From contig NZ_JABWGV010000001.1 in assembly GCF_013370205.1 (NCBI RefSeq), forward strand, positions 868,001-932,000: 64,000 nt of DNA. The letters are read 5' to 3'. Source of the DNA: Qipengyuania atrilutea (GTDB taxonomy: Bacteria; Pseudomonadota; Alphaproteobacteria; Sphingomonadales; Sphingomonadaceae). The first letter of the stretch is position 1. Each line of letters begins with the position of its first letter. The notes beneath the pieces were generated by a model. The model was not told where the DNA came from. It did no database searches and worked only from the letters and a program-made list of their open reading frames with translations. Both the position numbers and the translations under genes were made by a program. Shown piece after piece: positions 1 through 8,067 of this stretch.

Positions 1-15
1 ATGACTTGCCGTAGC

Positions 16-483
16 TTACAGTCCGGCGAAGGCCAGATTGGTCGAGCGGCGCTTGCCGAGCAGTTCGCCGGCTGCATCTGCCAGACGAGTAGGGTCGCGT
101 TCCTTCGCAAGGCCTTGCGCGACCTTCTTGAGTTCGCCGCATTCGAGCCACGGATGCCCCTGTCCGTACTCGTTCGCCATGCCGACGCTGAGCCGGTCGA
201 GTTGCCGCATCGCGCCCTTGTTGCCGTGCTTGGCCTGCAGGCTCGAACGCATCTGCCGGCCCGCGAGGTTCAGCGTCGAGAGATGAGCGGCAGTGAACTT
301 GCGGTAATCGGCCTGGAAATCGTCCTTTCCGGTGCGGCAGCGCAGGCTCGTTACCATCAGCATGATGTCGAGCTTGCGGATGTTTTCCGCCGTCTTCAGG
401 TCGGTTTCGGCCGACGCGCCGATGGGCGTGACGAGCATGGTCATCGCGGCGGCAGCGGCGGCAAGTTTCGAGATAGTCCCCAT
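16..483 (-). CDS. Secreted protein of unknown function
   Basis: A 155-aa protein starting at the ATG at 483, where GGGGA lies upstream; an in-frame upstream start at 561 would put untypical charged residues before the signal peptide. Residues 1-25 form a Sec signal peptide with an Ala-rich core and a probable cut after ASA. The mature part is mostly helical and charged with two cysteines, C49 and C115, which could form a disulfide in the periplasm. I do not recognise the family. It stands alone, divergent from the peroxiredoxin gene, with about 240 bp of shared upstream region. Confidence 0.7.
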   Translation of the reverse strand: MGTISKLAAAAAAMTMLVTPIGASAETDLKTAENIRKLDIMLMVTSLRCRTGKDDFQADYRKFTAAHLSTLNLAGRQMRSSLQAKHGNKGAMRQLDRLSVGMANEYGQGHPWLECGELKKVAQGLAKERDPTRLADAAGELLGKRRSTNLAFAGL

Positions 484-722
484 TTCGTAGTCTCCCCGTA
501 GCCCGGTGAATTTTCGGGCAATTTCGCTTGGGCGAGGCTCCTGTTCCCCGCTCACAGCCAAAGTCGGGCATTTCGTTTAGGGATTCTTAAACAGAGAAAG
601 TTTGCGCGGCTTAACCATCCTAGCTTCGGCGCGGGGGCAGCACACCGCGGCCCGAACGCTTGCTTTGATACGGGTAGCGCCTATCTCGGCTGCGGCTTTA
701 ACAACATGCAAGGCACCACATC

Positions 723-1202
723 ATGAGCATTTCCGTAGGCGACAAAATCCCCGACACGACCCTGATCAAGCCGACCTCCGACGGTCCGGAAAAGCTTCAG
801 TCCTCGGACTTTTTCAAGGGCCGCAAGGTCGCCCTGTTCGCCGTCCCGGGCGCCTACACGCCGACTTGCTCGGCCAAGCACCTGCCCAGCTTCGAGGAAA
901 ACGCTTCCTCGCTGAAGGAAAAGGGCGTCGACGAGATCGCCTGCGTATCGGTCAACGATCCCTTCGTCATGGGCGCGTGGAAAGACCACACCGGCGCGAA
1001 GGAAGTTACGATGCTAGCCGACGGCAATGGCGACTTCGCTGAAGCGCTCGGCCTGACGATGGACGGTTCGGGCTTCGGCCTCGGCCAGCGCAGCCAGCGT
1101 TATTCGATGCTGGTCGACGACGGCGTCGTGAAGCAGCTCAACGTAGAACAACCGGGCGATTACTCGGTGAGCAGCGCGGAACACATGCTCGAACAGATGT
1201 AA
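723..1202 (+). CDS. Peroxiredoxin, Prx5/redoxin type
   Basis: A 159-aa cytoplasmic thiol peroxidase that reduces hydrogen peroxide and organic peroxides. The peroxidatic cysteine is C49 in the motif PGAYTPTCS, typical of the Prx5 (AhpC/TSA-like, glutaredoxin- or glutathione-linked) group. C74 is in the position of a non-resolving cysteine of this group, so reduction probably needs an external thiol such as glutathione or glutaredoxin. Length and motif spacing match the family, and no glutaredoxin domain is fused. The ATG at 723 directly precedes the conserved SVGDKIPD start. Monocistronic by context. Confidence 0.93.
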   Translation: MSISVGDKIPDTTLIKPTSDGPEKLQSSDFFKGRKVALFAVPGAYTPTCSAKHLPSFEENASSLKEKGVDEIACVSVNDPFVMGAWKDHTGAKEVTMLADGNGDFAEALGLTMDGSGFGLGQRSQRYSMLVDDGVVKQLNVEQPGDYSVSSAEHMLEQM

Positions 1203-1289
1203 TTCGCGCCGCGCGAGCAGATAGAGACGCGCCGGAGCGACAATGGCTGGTTGAGCCTCCGCGCGGCGTGTCCTATCGCTGCCAGCACC

Positions 1290-1586
1290 ATGGCTGACCG
1301 AAACGACAAGACGAGCGCCCCCGATGCGCCGACCGGCACGCCGGAGCGCGTCGAATACAAGGTTCTGCTTGGCTGGAACCCGACCAATATGGGTGAGCGG
1401 GTTTCGCTGCGCCTTCAAACGCTCGACGCGGACGGTGCGCGCGAAAAAGAAGTGAGCGAGACGATCCTCTTCCTAAGCAAGACGCAGGCGATCCAACTTG
1501 CCGACAGCCTGTTCCACGTGACCGGCGAAACCGCACCCGCGCGGCGCAAAGCCCCGCTGATCGACCGGCTGTTTACCCGCAAATAG
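1290..1586 (+). CDS. Small hypothetical protein
   Basis: A 98-aa cytoplasmic protein beginning MADRNDKTS; a GTG/TTG-type start at 1251 would add 13 residues that look non-coding, so the ATG at 1290 is preferred, although no clear ribosome-binding site is seen. The middle (about residues 25-75) looks like alternating beta strands followed by a helix, and the C-terminus is basic. No motif or cysteine pair is visible and I do not recognise the family. It ends about 35 bp before the convergent folE stop codon. Confidence 0.5.
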   Translation: MADRNDKTSAPDAPTGTPERVEYKVLLGWNPTNMGERVSLRLQTLDADGAREKEVSETILFLSKTQAIQLADSLFHVTGETAPARRKAPLIDRLFTRK

Positions 1587-1621
1587 GCGCTTGGTGCCGT
1601 TAGACCCCTTTTAGGTGCGCT

Positions 1622-2230
1622 TCAGTACCCCATCAGGCTGAGCACTTCCTTCCGGCTCCGCTCGTCGTCGCGGAAGGTCCCCATCATCCGGCTCGTCACC
1701 ATCTGCACGCCCGGAGTCCGTACGCCGCGCGCCGTCATGCAGGCGTGGCTCGCCTCGATCACGACGGCGACCGCATGGGGCTTGAGGTGCTCCCAGATGC
1801 ACTCGGCGACTTCCGCAGTGAGCCGTTCCTGAATCTGCAGTCGGCGCGCAAATCCATGCAGCACCCGCGCCAGCTTCGAGATGCCGACGACATGGTTGTT
1901 CGGCAGGTAAGCGATCGCGGCCTTCCCGATGATGGGCGCCATGTGATGCTCACAGTGCGATTGAAACGGAATGTCCTTCAGCAGCACGATCTCGTCATAG
2001 CCGCCGACCTCTTCGAACACCCGGTCGAGATGGCGGGCCGGATCCTCCTCGTAACCGAGGCAGTATTCCTTCCACGCGCGCGCCACGCGCGAGGGCGTAT
2101 CGAGCAAGCCTTCGCGCGACGGATCGTCACCCGCCCATTCGATCAGCGTACGCACCGCGTCCTGCACATTGTCCGGCACCGGCGGCTTGCCGCGGGACCT
2201 GTCTTCGTCGGGTCCGACGATACTGCTCAT
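1622..2230 (-). CDS. folE: GTP cyclohydrolase I
   Basis: A 202-aa enzyme that converts GTP to 7,8-dihydroneopterin triphosphate, the first step of tetrahydrofolate synthesis. The zinc ligands are visible as C93 and H96 in SHCEHH and C164 in SHACMTARGV, exactly 17 residues offset from C110/H113/C181 of the E. coli enzyme. The GTP-binding GISKLARV segment and the C-terminal SRMMGTFRD are intact. Its ATG overlaps the stop codon of the phospholipase D gene (ATGA), which indicates translational coupling in a leftward operon that begins with the hemerythrin-like gene. Confidence 0.97.
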   Translation of the reverse strand: MSSIVGPDEDRSRGKPPVPDNVQDAVRTLIEWAGDDPSREGLLDTPSRVARAWKEYCLGYEEDPARHLDRVFEEVGGYDEIVLLKDIPFQSHCEHHMAPIIGKAAIAYLPNNHVVGISKLARVLHGFARRLQIQERLTAEVAECIWEHLKPHAVAVVIEASHACMTARGVRTPGVQMVTSRMMGTFRDDERSRKEVLSLMGY

Positions 2231-3636
2231 CTTCCAAGCCTCCGTTTGATCTTCTGCTGCGCCCTCCGCAGCCGCCCGCCCTTACGAAAGAGTCCGCCCT
2301 TCGAATAGGGCTCGAACATCTCACCAGGTGTTTCGGGATCCAGAATGGCCGATTCGGCCAGTGTCTTTTCCGTGTCGCTGAGTTCGGGCACTTCGTAGAT
2401 CTGCAAGGTCCGGTTGCGCGACATGTCGAGTGAATCGACCATCGCCGCCATCGAGCCGTGCTTGTCGAGCAGTTCTGCTACCTCATCGATCTCGAGGCCA
2501 TTATGCTCGGCGAGCAGCGAAAGCCGCAGCCCCCGTATCTGCTCCTTACAATGTGCATTGGCCGGGCGCTCGGCATCGATGAACAGGTCGCATTCGCTGT
2601 CGAGCCCAAGGGAGCGGTTGTTGATGTTCGCTGAGCCGATCCGCAGAATCTCGTCGTCGACGATCATGATCTTCGCATGGACGTAGATCGGCGTGATACC
2701 GGAATAAGGGTTCCAGATCGTGAAGCGTCCGTGCTTGTCCGTCTCGCGCAAGGCCGACACCAGCTGTGCACGGGCGTGATCCATCGCTTGCTGTTCGAGC
2801 CAGCCGTCTGCGTTCTGCGGATGGACTATGAAAATCTCGGGCGGGTCGTCTTCTTCCAGCCGTTCGCTGATGGCTTCGGCAACCACGCGCGAGGCGAAAT
2901 ACTGGCTTTCGGCGTAAATGAATTTCTTAGCGCGCTTAATATGCCTGACGAAGAGGTCGCGGACTTCCATGACCTCCTCCCAGTCGCGGTGTTTCGCCCG
3001 CGTTCTGGCGATGCCGATCTCGACATTCTCGAACCCCACATCGAGTCCTTCGGGCCACAGACTTTCCTGTTCGCTTTCGACCGGACCTAGATCCTTGCCG
3101 CCGGCCCTTATCCAGCGGTCCCGGCCGAGTTCGCTCAAGGCCTTGGCGACATCGCCCTCGATCATCATCGTCGCGTCGTGCCACGGTCCGTAGGATGTCC
3201 CGCGGGGCCGGCGGCGCCGCTCGTCATGTTCCAGGTGCTCGCGCGTATCCCACCGGTGCGTCGTCATGTCGATCCCGCCGCAGACCGCCAGCTTGTCGTC
3301 GATCACGACAATCTTCTGATGATGGCTGCAGCCGATCGGATGCGCCGTATCGAACTTGAAATCGATCTGCCGGTTGGGGAACCACCGCATCAGGTCCACC
3401 GTCATCGAGCCGCGCGACACGAATTTGAGTACCCCGACGCTCCATTTGAGGATCTTGATCTCGAGATCGTCGTTATGGCGCGCGAGCCACAGAACGAAGC
3501 TGCCGAGGCGCGAGGGATACTTGCGCCGGTACGTCTTCTGCCACCATCTGCGCCCCTGCGTGAGATGGATGCGCGTGTCGAAGTCCCATCCGATCAACAG
3601 GATACGTTTGCGCGCCTGCAGCATCGCCGCCTGCAT
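2227..3636 (-). CDS. Phospholipase D / cardiolipin synthase-like protein (5' end unresolved)
   Basis: The 469 aa from the first ATG contain both HKD motifs: H106-x-K108-x4-D113 and H320-x-K322-x4-D327. The family cleaves or transfers phosphodiesters, for example in phospholipid head groups. The frame stays open upstream of the ATG and encodes PGVWRYEKADRARVIIDAADYF, the usual N-terminus of this subfamily, but no ATG, GTG or TTG exists between 3636 and the in-frame stop at about 3897. A GTA codon at 3783-3781 sits 7 nt after AAGGAG, where a GTG would be expected, so the true gene probably runs to 3783. Lies between the hemerythrin-like gene and folE; no signal peptide or obvious membrane segment seen. 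Confidence 0.85.
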   Translation of the reverse strand: MQAAMLQARKRILLIGWDFDTRIHLTQGRRWWQKTYRRKYPSRLGSFVLWLARHNDDLEIKILKWSVGVLKFVSRGSMTVDLMRWFPNRQIDFKFDTAHPIGCSHHQKIVVIDDKLAVCGGIDMTTHRWDTREHLEHDERRRRPRGTSYGPWHDATMMIEGDVAKALSELGRDRWIRAGGKDLGPVESEQESLWPEGLDVGFENVEIGIARTRAKHRDWEEVMEVRDLFVRHIKRAKKFIYAESQYFASRVVAEAISERLEEDDPPEIFIVHPQNADGWLEQQAMDHARAQLVSALRETDKHGRFTIWNPYSGITPIYVHAKIMIVDDEILRIGSANINNRSLGLDSECDLFIDAERPANAHCKEQIRGLRLSLLAEHNGLEIDEVAELLDKHGSMAAMVDSLDMSRNRTLQIYEVPELSDTEKTLAESAILDPETPGEMFEPYSKGGLFRKGGRLRRAQQKIKRRLGR

Positions 3637-3787
3637 GACGGAAAAGTAGTCCGCCGCATCAATGATGACGCGGGCGCGGTCTGCCTTTTCGTAACGCCAG
3701 ACACCCGGCTCGACGCTATGTTCGAGCCGGGTTACGTTCTTGTCCGTCTTGTGAGTTTCGCCCCCCGGCGTTTCCTTAGCTACGCCC

Positions 3788-4279
3788 CTACTCCTTTGCG
3801 TCCTCTTTCTTTTCCGGTGTAACTTCTGCTTCTTCCGCTTCCTCTTCCTTGCGGCGATTGAAGACGCTGCGCATGTGCTCGCGGTCTTCGTCGGTCAGAT
3901 GCTCTTCGAAATCCGGAAAATGGTCTTCTTCTTCTTCGTTGATATGATGGCGGTAGTCATGATCCAACTGCTTGAACTTCGTCATCCATGCGCTTGACGA
4001 CATGTCGGTAGCGGCCAGATCGTTAAGGGCTTCTTCGATTTCATGGTGCTCCGCAACGGAGTGCCGTGTTTCGTCCGTGGTAGGCGGCTTACGCAGCATG
4101 GTCGAGTACAATGCCTGTTCTTCCGCCGCAGCGTGACTTTTAAGCTCCTTCGTCAGCGATTCGAACAACGACGAGCGTTCGTCGCTCTCCCCGCTGGTGT
4201 CCATAAGTTTAGACAGAAGCTCGCGGTGCGTATCGTGATCCTCTTTCAGACGTGCAAATATGTCTTCCGAACCTGCCAT
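3788..4279 (-). CDS. Hemerythrin-like HHE cation-binding protein
   Basis: A 163-aa cytoplasmic four-helix protein with regularly spaced metal-ligand candidates: the His/Glu pairs of LKEDHDTHRELL, KSHAAAEEQALY, AEHHEIEEAL and HHINEEEEDHFP match the hemerythrin/HHE fold, which binds a di-iron centre and senses or carries oxygen or redox equivalents. The C-terminal 30 residues are almost entirely Glu/Lys and look disordered. The ATG at 4279 is preceded by AGGGAA. First gene of the operon with the phospholipase D gene and folE. Its last codons contain AAAGGAG, which probably is the Shine-Dalgarno of the next gene. Confidence 0.88.
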   Translation of the reverse strand: MAGSEDIFARLKEDHDTHRELLSKLMDTSGESDERSSLFESLTKELKSHAAAEEQALYSTMLRKPPTTDETRHSVAEHHEIEEALNDLAATDMSSSAWMTKFKQLDHDYRHHINEEEEDHFPDFEEHLTDEDREHMRSVFNRRKEEEAEEAEVTPEKKEDAKE

Positions 4280-4381
4280 GTGTAATTCCCTGTTCTAGGC
4301 CTATCGTTTCCTCTTCAACAGGTCAGCCCGATCGCGGTTCCGTGCCTTGCGCGGACCAAGCGCCACTATCATATCGAAGTG

Positions 4382-4780
4382 ATGGAAAAGCCCGCAAGCA
4401 TGCCAAGCGTCGAGGAAATGGAAGCGATCGCACGCCGGGCGCTGCTTTCACTGCCCGATACGTTTCTCGAGCATCTCGGCGATATCGTGCTGCAGGTTGA
4501 GGATTTCGCTACCACCGAACAGCTTTCGGCGGTCGGCCTGTCGAACAAGTGGGATCTGAGCGGCCTGTACCAAGGCCACCCGGTCTCGCTGCAATCGGTT
4601 TGGGCCAGCGGCGACCTTCCACCGCGTATCTGGCTTTTCCGACAGCCGATCCTGGCCGAGCACCGAGCGACCGGCGAGGATCTGGTCCATCTCATTCGGC
4701 ATATCGTCATCCACGAAGCGGGGCATCACTTCGGCTTCAGCGACGAAGACATGCATCGTCTCGAAGACGAGCCACGTTAA
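4382..4780 (+). CDS. Metallopeptidase family protein (zincin-like, TTHA0227/DUF1025 type)
   Basis: A 132-aa protein with a zincin motif near the C-terminus, HEAGHHFGFSDEDMHRLE, in which HExxH plus the downstream region resemble the minimal zincin-like family represented by Thermus TTHA0227. The ATG at 4382 or the GTG immediately before it at 4379 can be the start. No signal peptide, so cytoplasmic. The biological substrate of this family is not established. Stands alone on the plus strand between the hemerythrin-like gene and the tRNA-Arg gene. Confidence 0.85.
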   Translation: MEKPASMPSVEEMEAIARRALLSLPDTFLEHLGDIVLQVEDFATTEQLSAVGLSNKWDLSGLYQGHPVSLQSVWASGDLPPRIWLFRQPILAEHRATGEDLVHLIRHIVIHEAGHHFGFSDEDMHRLEDEPR

Positions 4781-4814
4781 CGGTTCGACCGAAACCGGAA
4801 ACTGTAGGGAAAGT

Positions 4815-4891
4815 TGGCGCGCCCGGAAGGATTCGAACCTCCGGCCACCTGATTCGTAGTCAGGTACTCTATCCAGCTGAGCTACGGGCGC
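4815..4891 (-). tRNA. tRNA-Arg (anticodon ACG)
   Basis: The minus strand folds into a standard cloverleaf. The 7-bp acceptor GCGCCCG/CGGGCGC is at 4885-4891 and 4819-4825. The D arm contains AGCTCAGCTGGATAGAG, the anticodon arm is CCTGA-CTACGAA-TCAGG with anticodon ACG, and the T arm contains GGTTCGAATCC. The discriminator is G at 4818 and the CCA end is encoded at 4815-4817. The ACG anticodon is expected to be deaminated to ICG by TadA. Confidence 0.97.
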
Positions 4892-4949
4892 GCTTGGAAG
4901 GCGGCACATAGAAAGGTCCCTTTGTGTTGGCAAGGGCTAGAGGTGACTT

Positions 4950-5402
4950 TCATGGCATTAATGACAAGTCGGTCCGCGCAGCGATCTGTTTAAGAAGCGC
5001 GCCATCGAGCGGCGGCATTTCCAGCCGACCTGCTTCCGCCACGGAAAACCATCCGATTTCGGCGCCCGGCACCGGCTCGGGTTCGCCGAGCCAGCTTCGG
5101 CATATGTAAAGAAGTATGACAATCGGCACTCGGACGTTCTCGCGGTTACTCTCCGCGAAGCCGGCTGGGATTGAATTGTGTCGAATGAGATCGAGTTGGA
5201 GCTCTTCCTTAATCTCCCTGACCAGCGCTCCTGCCGGCGTTTCGCCAGCTTCCACTTTCCCACCGGGAAATTCCCAAAGCCCCGCATGATCTTTCCCGGG
5301 CGGCCGCTTCTGCAAGAGAAACCTGCCGTCTTGCCTTATCAGCGCTGCGGCGACGACAGTCAGGAATGTCGGAATATTTTCCAGTTTACCATACTCGCTC
5401 AA
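4950..5402 (-). CDS. mutT: Nudix hydrolase, MutT-type 8-oxo-dGTP diphosphatase
   Basis: A 150-aa protein with a complete Nudix box, GGKVEAGETPAGALVREIKE followed by ELQLDL, which fits Gx5Ex7REUxEExGU except that the usual glycine of the box end is Gln. The N-terminal VVAAALIRQDGRFLLQKRP and the WEFPGG segment are typical of MutT, which removes oxidised dGTP from the nucleotide pool. The start is a TTG at 5402 with only a weak purine-rich upstream region; no ATG or GTG precedes the first conserved strand. Transcribed leftwards, divergent from the first Flp pilin gene. Confidence 0.88.
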   Translation of the reverse strand: MSEYGKLENIPTFLTVVAAALIRQDGRFLLQKRPPGKDHAGLWEFPGGKVEAGETPAGALVREIKEELQLDLIRHNSIPAGFAESNRENVRVPIVILLYICRSWLGEPEPVPGAEIGWFSVAEAGRLEMPPLDGALLKQIAARTDLSLMP

Positions 5403-5470
5403 GATTTTCTTAACGGATCAAGCCGTAATTTGCTTCTCGTCAGTTCGAGGACGTTTGGAGCAACGGGCAC

Positions 5471-5659
5471 ATGAAAACAATTTTGAAGAGTTTTCGCCAA
5501 GACGAATCCGGTGCGACGGCAGTCGAATACGGGCTGATATTGGCGATGATCTGTATCGCAGCACTCGTAGCGTTTTCAAACGCCGGAACCGCCGCCGCCA
5601 ATATGTGGAACGGTAGCAGCAATACCATCATCGCAGCGACCGAAAAGGCAAAGTCGTAA
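5471..5659 (+). CDS. flp: Flp/Fap-type prepilin
   Basis: A 62-aa type IVb (Tad) prepilin. The short basic leader MKTILKSFRQDESG ends in glycine and is followed by ATAVEYGLI, the Flp motif in which the prepilin peptidase cuts after Gly and E+5/Y+6 are conserved. A hydrophobic segment of about 20 residues follows. Flp subunits assemble into adhesive pili exported by the Tad machinery; no tad or cpa secretion gene is in this window. Located about 110 bp before a second Flp gene. Confidence 0.9.
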   Translation: MKTILKSFRQDESGATAVEYGLILAMICIAALVAFSNAGTAAANMWNGSSNTIIAATEKAKS

Positions 5660-5770
5660 CGAAGATTCGCAATTAGGATTTTCTAAACGGGTACGAATTA
5701 GAACGAATCTTGCTTGATCCGACCAGTCGGAAAACAGCCGGGTAAGAAGACCAGAACCAGGAGACTAAAT

Positions 5771-5971
5771 ATGACGATTTTTCAGAAACTGATCCGCGAC
5801 GAAGACGGCGCAACGGCAATCGAATACGGCCTGATCGCTGCCCTTATCGCAGTCGCTGCCATCACCGCCATGGGCGCTCTCGGCAACAACCTCAGCAACA
5901 CCTTCAACACCGTTTCGGGTGAAATGGAAACCGCTAACAACGCTGGCGAAAGCGGCGACGAAGGCGCATAA
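5771..5971 (+). CDS. flp: Flp/Fap-type prepilin, second copy
   Basis: A 66-aa Flp prepilin starting at the ATG at 5771, which follows AGGAGACTAAAT; an upstream in-frame start at 5714 lacks this site. The leader MTIFQKLIRDEDG is followed by the cleavage-site motif ATAIEYGLI and a hydrophobic helix, then a polar Gly/Glu-rich tail. It is the more canonical of the two adjacent pilin genes and probably the major subunit. A strong rho-independent terminator begins 22 bp after the stop codon. Confidence 0.93.
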   Translation: MTIFQKLIRDEDGATAIEYGLIAALIAVAAITAMGALGNNLSNTFNTVSGEMETANNAGESGDEGA

Positions 5972-5992
5972 GTCTAGCTTATACGAACACCG

Positions 5993-6023
5993 AGCGGTCG
6001 GGGGTAACCCCGGCCGCTTTTTT
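5993..6023 (+). terminator. Rho-independent terminator after the Flp gene pair
   Basis: An 11-bp stem (5993-6003 with 6008-6018, one G-T pair) with a GTAA loop, followed by a run of six T. It lies just downstream of the second Flp gene and should separate the two pilin genes from the following ORF. Confidence 0.9.
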
Positions 6024-6139
6024 GTGTCCCGTAAAAACGCGCGGTAAGTAATTTTACGTATCCCGTTGCTTACGCGTTCGACAGGGCTGCGCCGGTAATC
6101 AATTCCCAACGTAATCATCATCGCAGTTGGGAAATTGGT

Positions 6140-6466
6140 ATGAGTTTACTTGGTAGGCTACTTCGCGACCAAAACGGCCAAGCGGCTTACGAGCTCGGTC
6201 TCCTGATCGGATTCATCGCCCTGTCGCTCCAGCCGGCGTTGGAAAGCATAGAGACCTTACTTAGCGAACGTTTGGCGCCGATTGCTCAAGCGCAAACCGG
6301 CAAATACGCAGCAGACGAACCGCCAAGACTGCAGCCTGCCTTCTTCGAAGTCGAAGAAGCTGAGGCGATTGCGAGCACTCAGATTGCTCAAGACCGGCGG
6401 CAACATGCTGCCGGTCCCGAGGCTGCCGGAAATTACTGGCCGCGGACGACCAGCTTGACCTTCTGA
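6140..6466 (+). CDS. Degenerate Flp-like small membrane protein
   Basis: A 108-aa protein whose N-terminus, MSLLGRLLRDQNGQAAYELGLL, keeps the layout of an Flp prepilin (basic leader, Gly, then a helix with Glu at +5) but has Leu where Flp has Tyr at +6, and the hydrophobic helix contains Gln-Pro. A polar Ala/Glu-rich region of about 60 residues follows, unlike Flp. It may be a pilin-related minor subunit or a decaying copy. It lies downstream of the Flp terminator and overlaps the convergent M48 gene by 34 bp. ATG with GGGAAATTGGT upstream. Confidence 0.6.
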   Translation: MSLLGRLLRDQNGQAAYELGLLIGFIALSLQPALESIETLLSERLAPIAQAQTGKYAADEPPRLQPAFFEVEEAEAIASTQIAQDRRQHAAGPEAAGNYWPRTTSLTF

Positions 6467-7923
6467 CCGACCTGCAATTGCTGGTCCGCCGTCAGACCGT
6501 TAAGGACCCGGAACCGTTCTACCTGTCCACGGTCGTATGCCATACGCCGAGCCAATTCGCTGACGGTGTCGCCCGCTTTCACCGTGTAGACGTCGAGAAC
6601 GCGTGGAATCACACCGGCCGCCTCGTTCTGACTGATGCGGCGCATCGAATTGAACAGTGATCCGAACACGTTCGAGCGGCCCGCCGGCGTGACCGCCTGG
6701 AAGTGATAGGCTCTATCGTCCGAAAATTCATAGGCGAAAACGACGAGGTCGACTTGGGTCTGACCATTATTGACACGCGCGGTACCATACGCCGCGGGCA
6801 AGCCGTTGACGGTGGTGCGCTGAATGCTCTGCGGGGCAAGCTGCTGCTGCTCGCCGCCGATCTTCGCGAAGACCGAGCGAACGTAGTTTTCGAGATTGCC
6901 GTTGTAAGGCGCGAGCGTAAACTGCGCTTGGCCGGTCTGGCCGTTGATACCTACCGCCGTAGTCGAGTTGACCATGTAGTACCCGTCCGGCGCAGTGAAG
7001 GTCAGTCGCAAATCCGGGTGAATGAAGCGCTGCCCCTCGATCACGCCCTGGTCCGGATCGTCTCCATAAGTGAGTCCGTCGATGCGGGTCAGAAACGTGT
7101 CGCGGTTCGTAATGCCGTCGCCAAGCCCTTGCGCTTTCTGAAGTGCGGACTGCACGCGGCTGGCCGGATCGGGGTGCGTCGAGGCCCACTCGGGCAATGT
7201 GGCATCGCCGCGGCCCTGAAGCTGCGCATCGAGTTGATTTTGCAGCGCTAGCGAGCGCAGCACGGTGCTCATTGCCTTGGGATCGTATCCCGCACTGTCG
7301 AGATACTGGATGCCGAGCGTATCGGCCTCGAGTTCCTGGCTACGCGAGTAGCTGAGCGTCAACAGTTGCGAACCCTGGAGAAAACCGCGCGACAGCGTGT
7401 CGCCTAGCGGGTTGTTACCGAGCAAGACGCCCGACAAGATTGCACCCGCGGCTCCGAGCAATGAATTACGCTGGGCGCGCTGCTGTCGCCGCTGCGAATG
7501 GCGTGCCGCGACGTGCCCGACTTCATGTCCGAGAACCGCGGCAAGTTCCGCCTCGTTGTTCATGAGTGTGACGAGCTGGCGAGTGGTGTAGACGTAACCA
7601 CCAGGTATCGCGAAAGCGTTGTTAATCGGGCTATTGACGAGTGAGACCGTAAAATCGGTCCGCGCGTTCGCAAGCCCGGATTCGACCGCAATATTCTGCC
7701 CGACCTGTTCGACATAGGCCGCCTGCGGTCCTGTCATGCGCCCGCCGAACTCGGCAAGTAGCTGCGGATGATACTCGGCGCCCTGCTGCGCCTCGCTCTG
7801 GGTGATCGGTGCTGAGGAATCCGGGATCGGCCCGCCCATCGCGCATCCAGAAAGTGCCAGCGGCAAGGCTGAAGCGGCCGCGAGTATAGTCGATTTGCGC
7901 GCAATTTTACGGATAGTGGTCAT
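6433..7923 (-). CDS. M48-family metalloprotease lipoprotein with C-terminal LysM domain
   Basis: A 496-aa predicted lipoprotein: signal peptide with lipobox LSGC (C27), M48 peptidase domain with H133-E-x-x-H137 (HEVGH) and third ligand near E197 in SRSQELEAD, a middle domain of about 150 residues, and a C-terminal LysM repeat (about 446-494, YTVKAGDTVSELARR). The family is related to BepA/YfgC, which degrades misassembled outer-membrane proteins; the LysM domain would hold it to peptidoglycan. The lipobox residues suggest anchoring in the outer membrane facing the periplasm. Single leftward gene. Confidence 0.93.
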   Translation of the reverse strand: MTTIRKIARKSTILAAASALPLALSGCAMGGPIPDSSAPITQSEAQQGAEYHPQLLAEFGGRMTGPQAAYVEQVGQNIAVESGLANARTDFTVSLVNSPINNAFAIPGGYVYTTRQLVTLMNNEAELAAVLGHEVGHVAARHSQRRQQRAQRNSLLGAAGAILSGVLLGNNPLGDTLSRGFLQGSQLLTLSYSRSQELEADTLGIQYLDSAGYDPKAMSTVLRSLALQNQLDAQLQGRGDATLPEWASTHPDPASRVQSALQKAQGLGDGITNRDTFLTRIDGLTYGDDPDQGVIEGQRFIHPDLRLTFTAPDGYYMVNSTTAVGINGQTGQAQFTLAPYNGNLENYVRSVFAKIGGEQQQLAPQSIQRTTVNGLPAAYGTARVNNGQTQVDLVVFAYEFSDDRAYHFQAVTPAGRSNVFGSLFNSMRRISQNEAAGVIPRVLDVYTVKAGDTVSELARRMAYDRGQVERFRVLNGLTADQQLQVGQKVKLVVRGQ

Positions 7924-8067
7924 GGCAATCTCCCGTTTCGCGCAGAGCGCCGGAACGCGCCATGAACAGACATGGCAAATCCCGCGCCTAGGCGCATAGA
8001 ATGTCTAGGGAAACAGTGTCGCTCGCGCTTTTTGGTTCCCGCGAGACGCGCGGGCGGGTGCTTTCAC

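Noticed and set aside
3788-3900. Programmed frameshift fusing the hemerythrin-like gene to phospholipase D
   Set aside because: A +1 shift would be needed; the AAAGGAG next to the stop is more simply read as the ribosome-binding site of the next gene.
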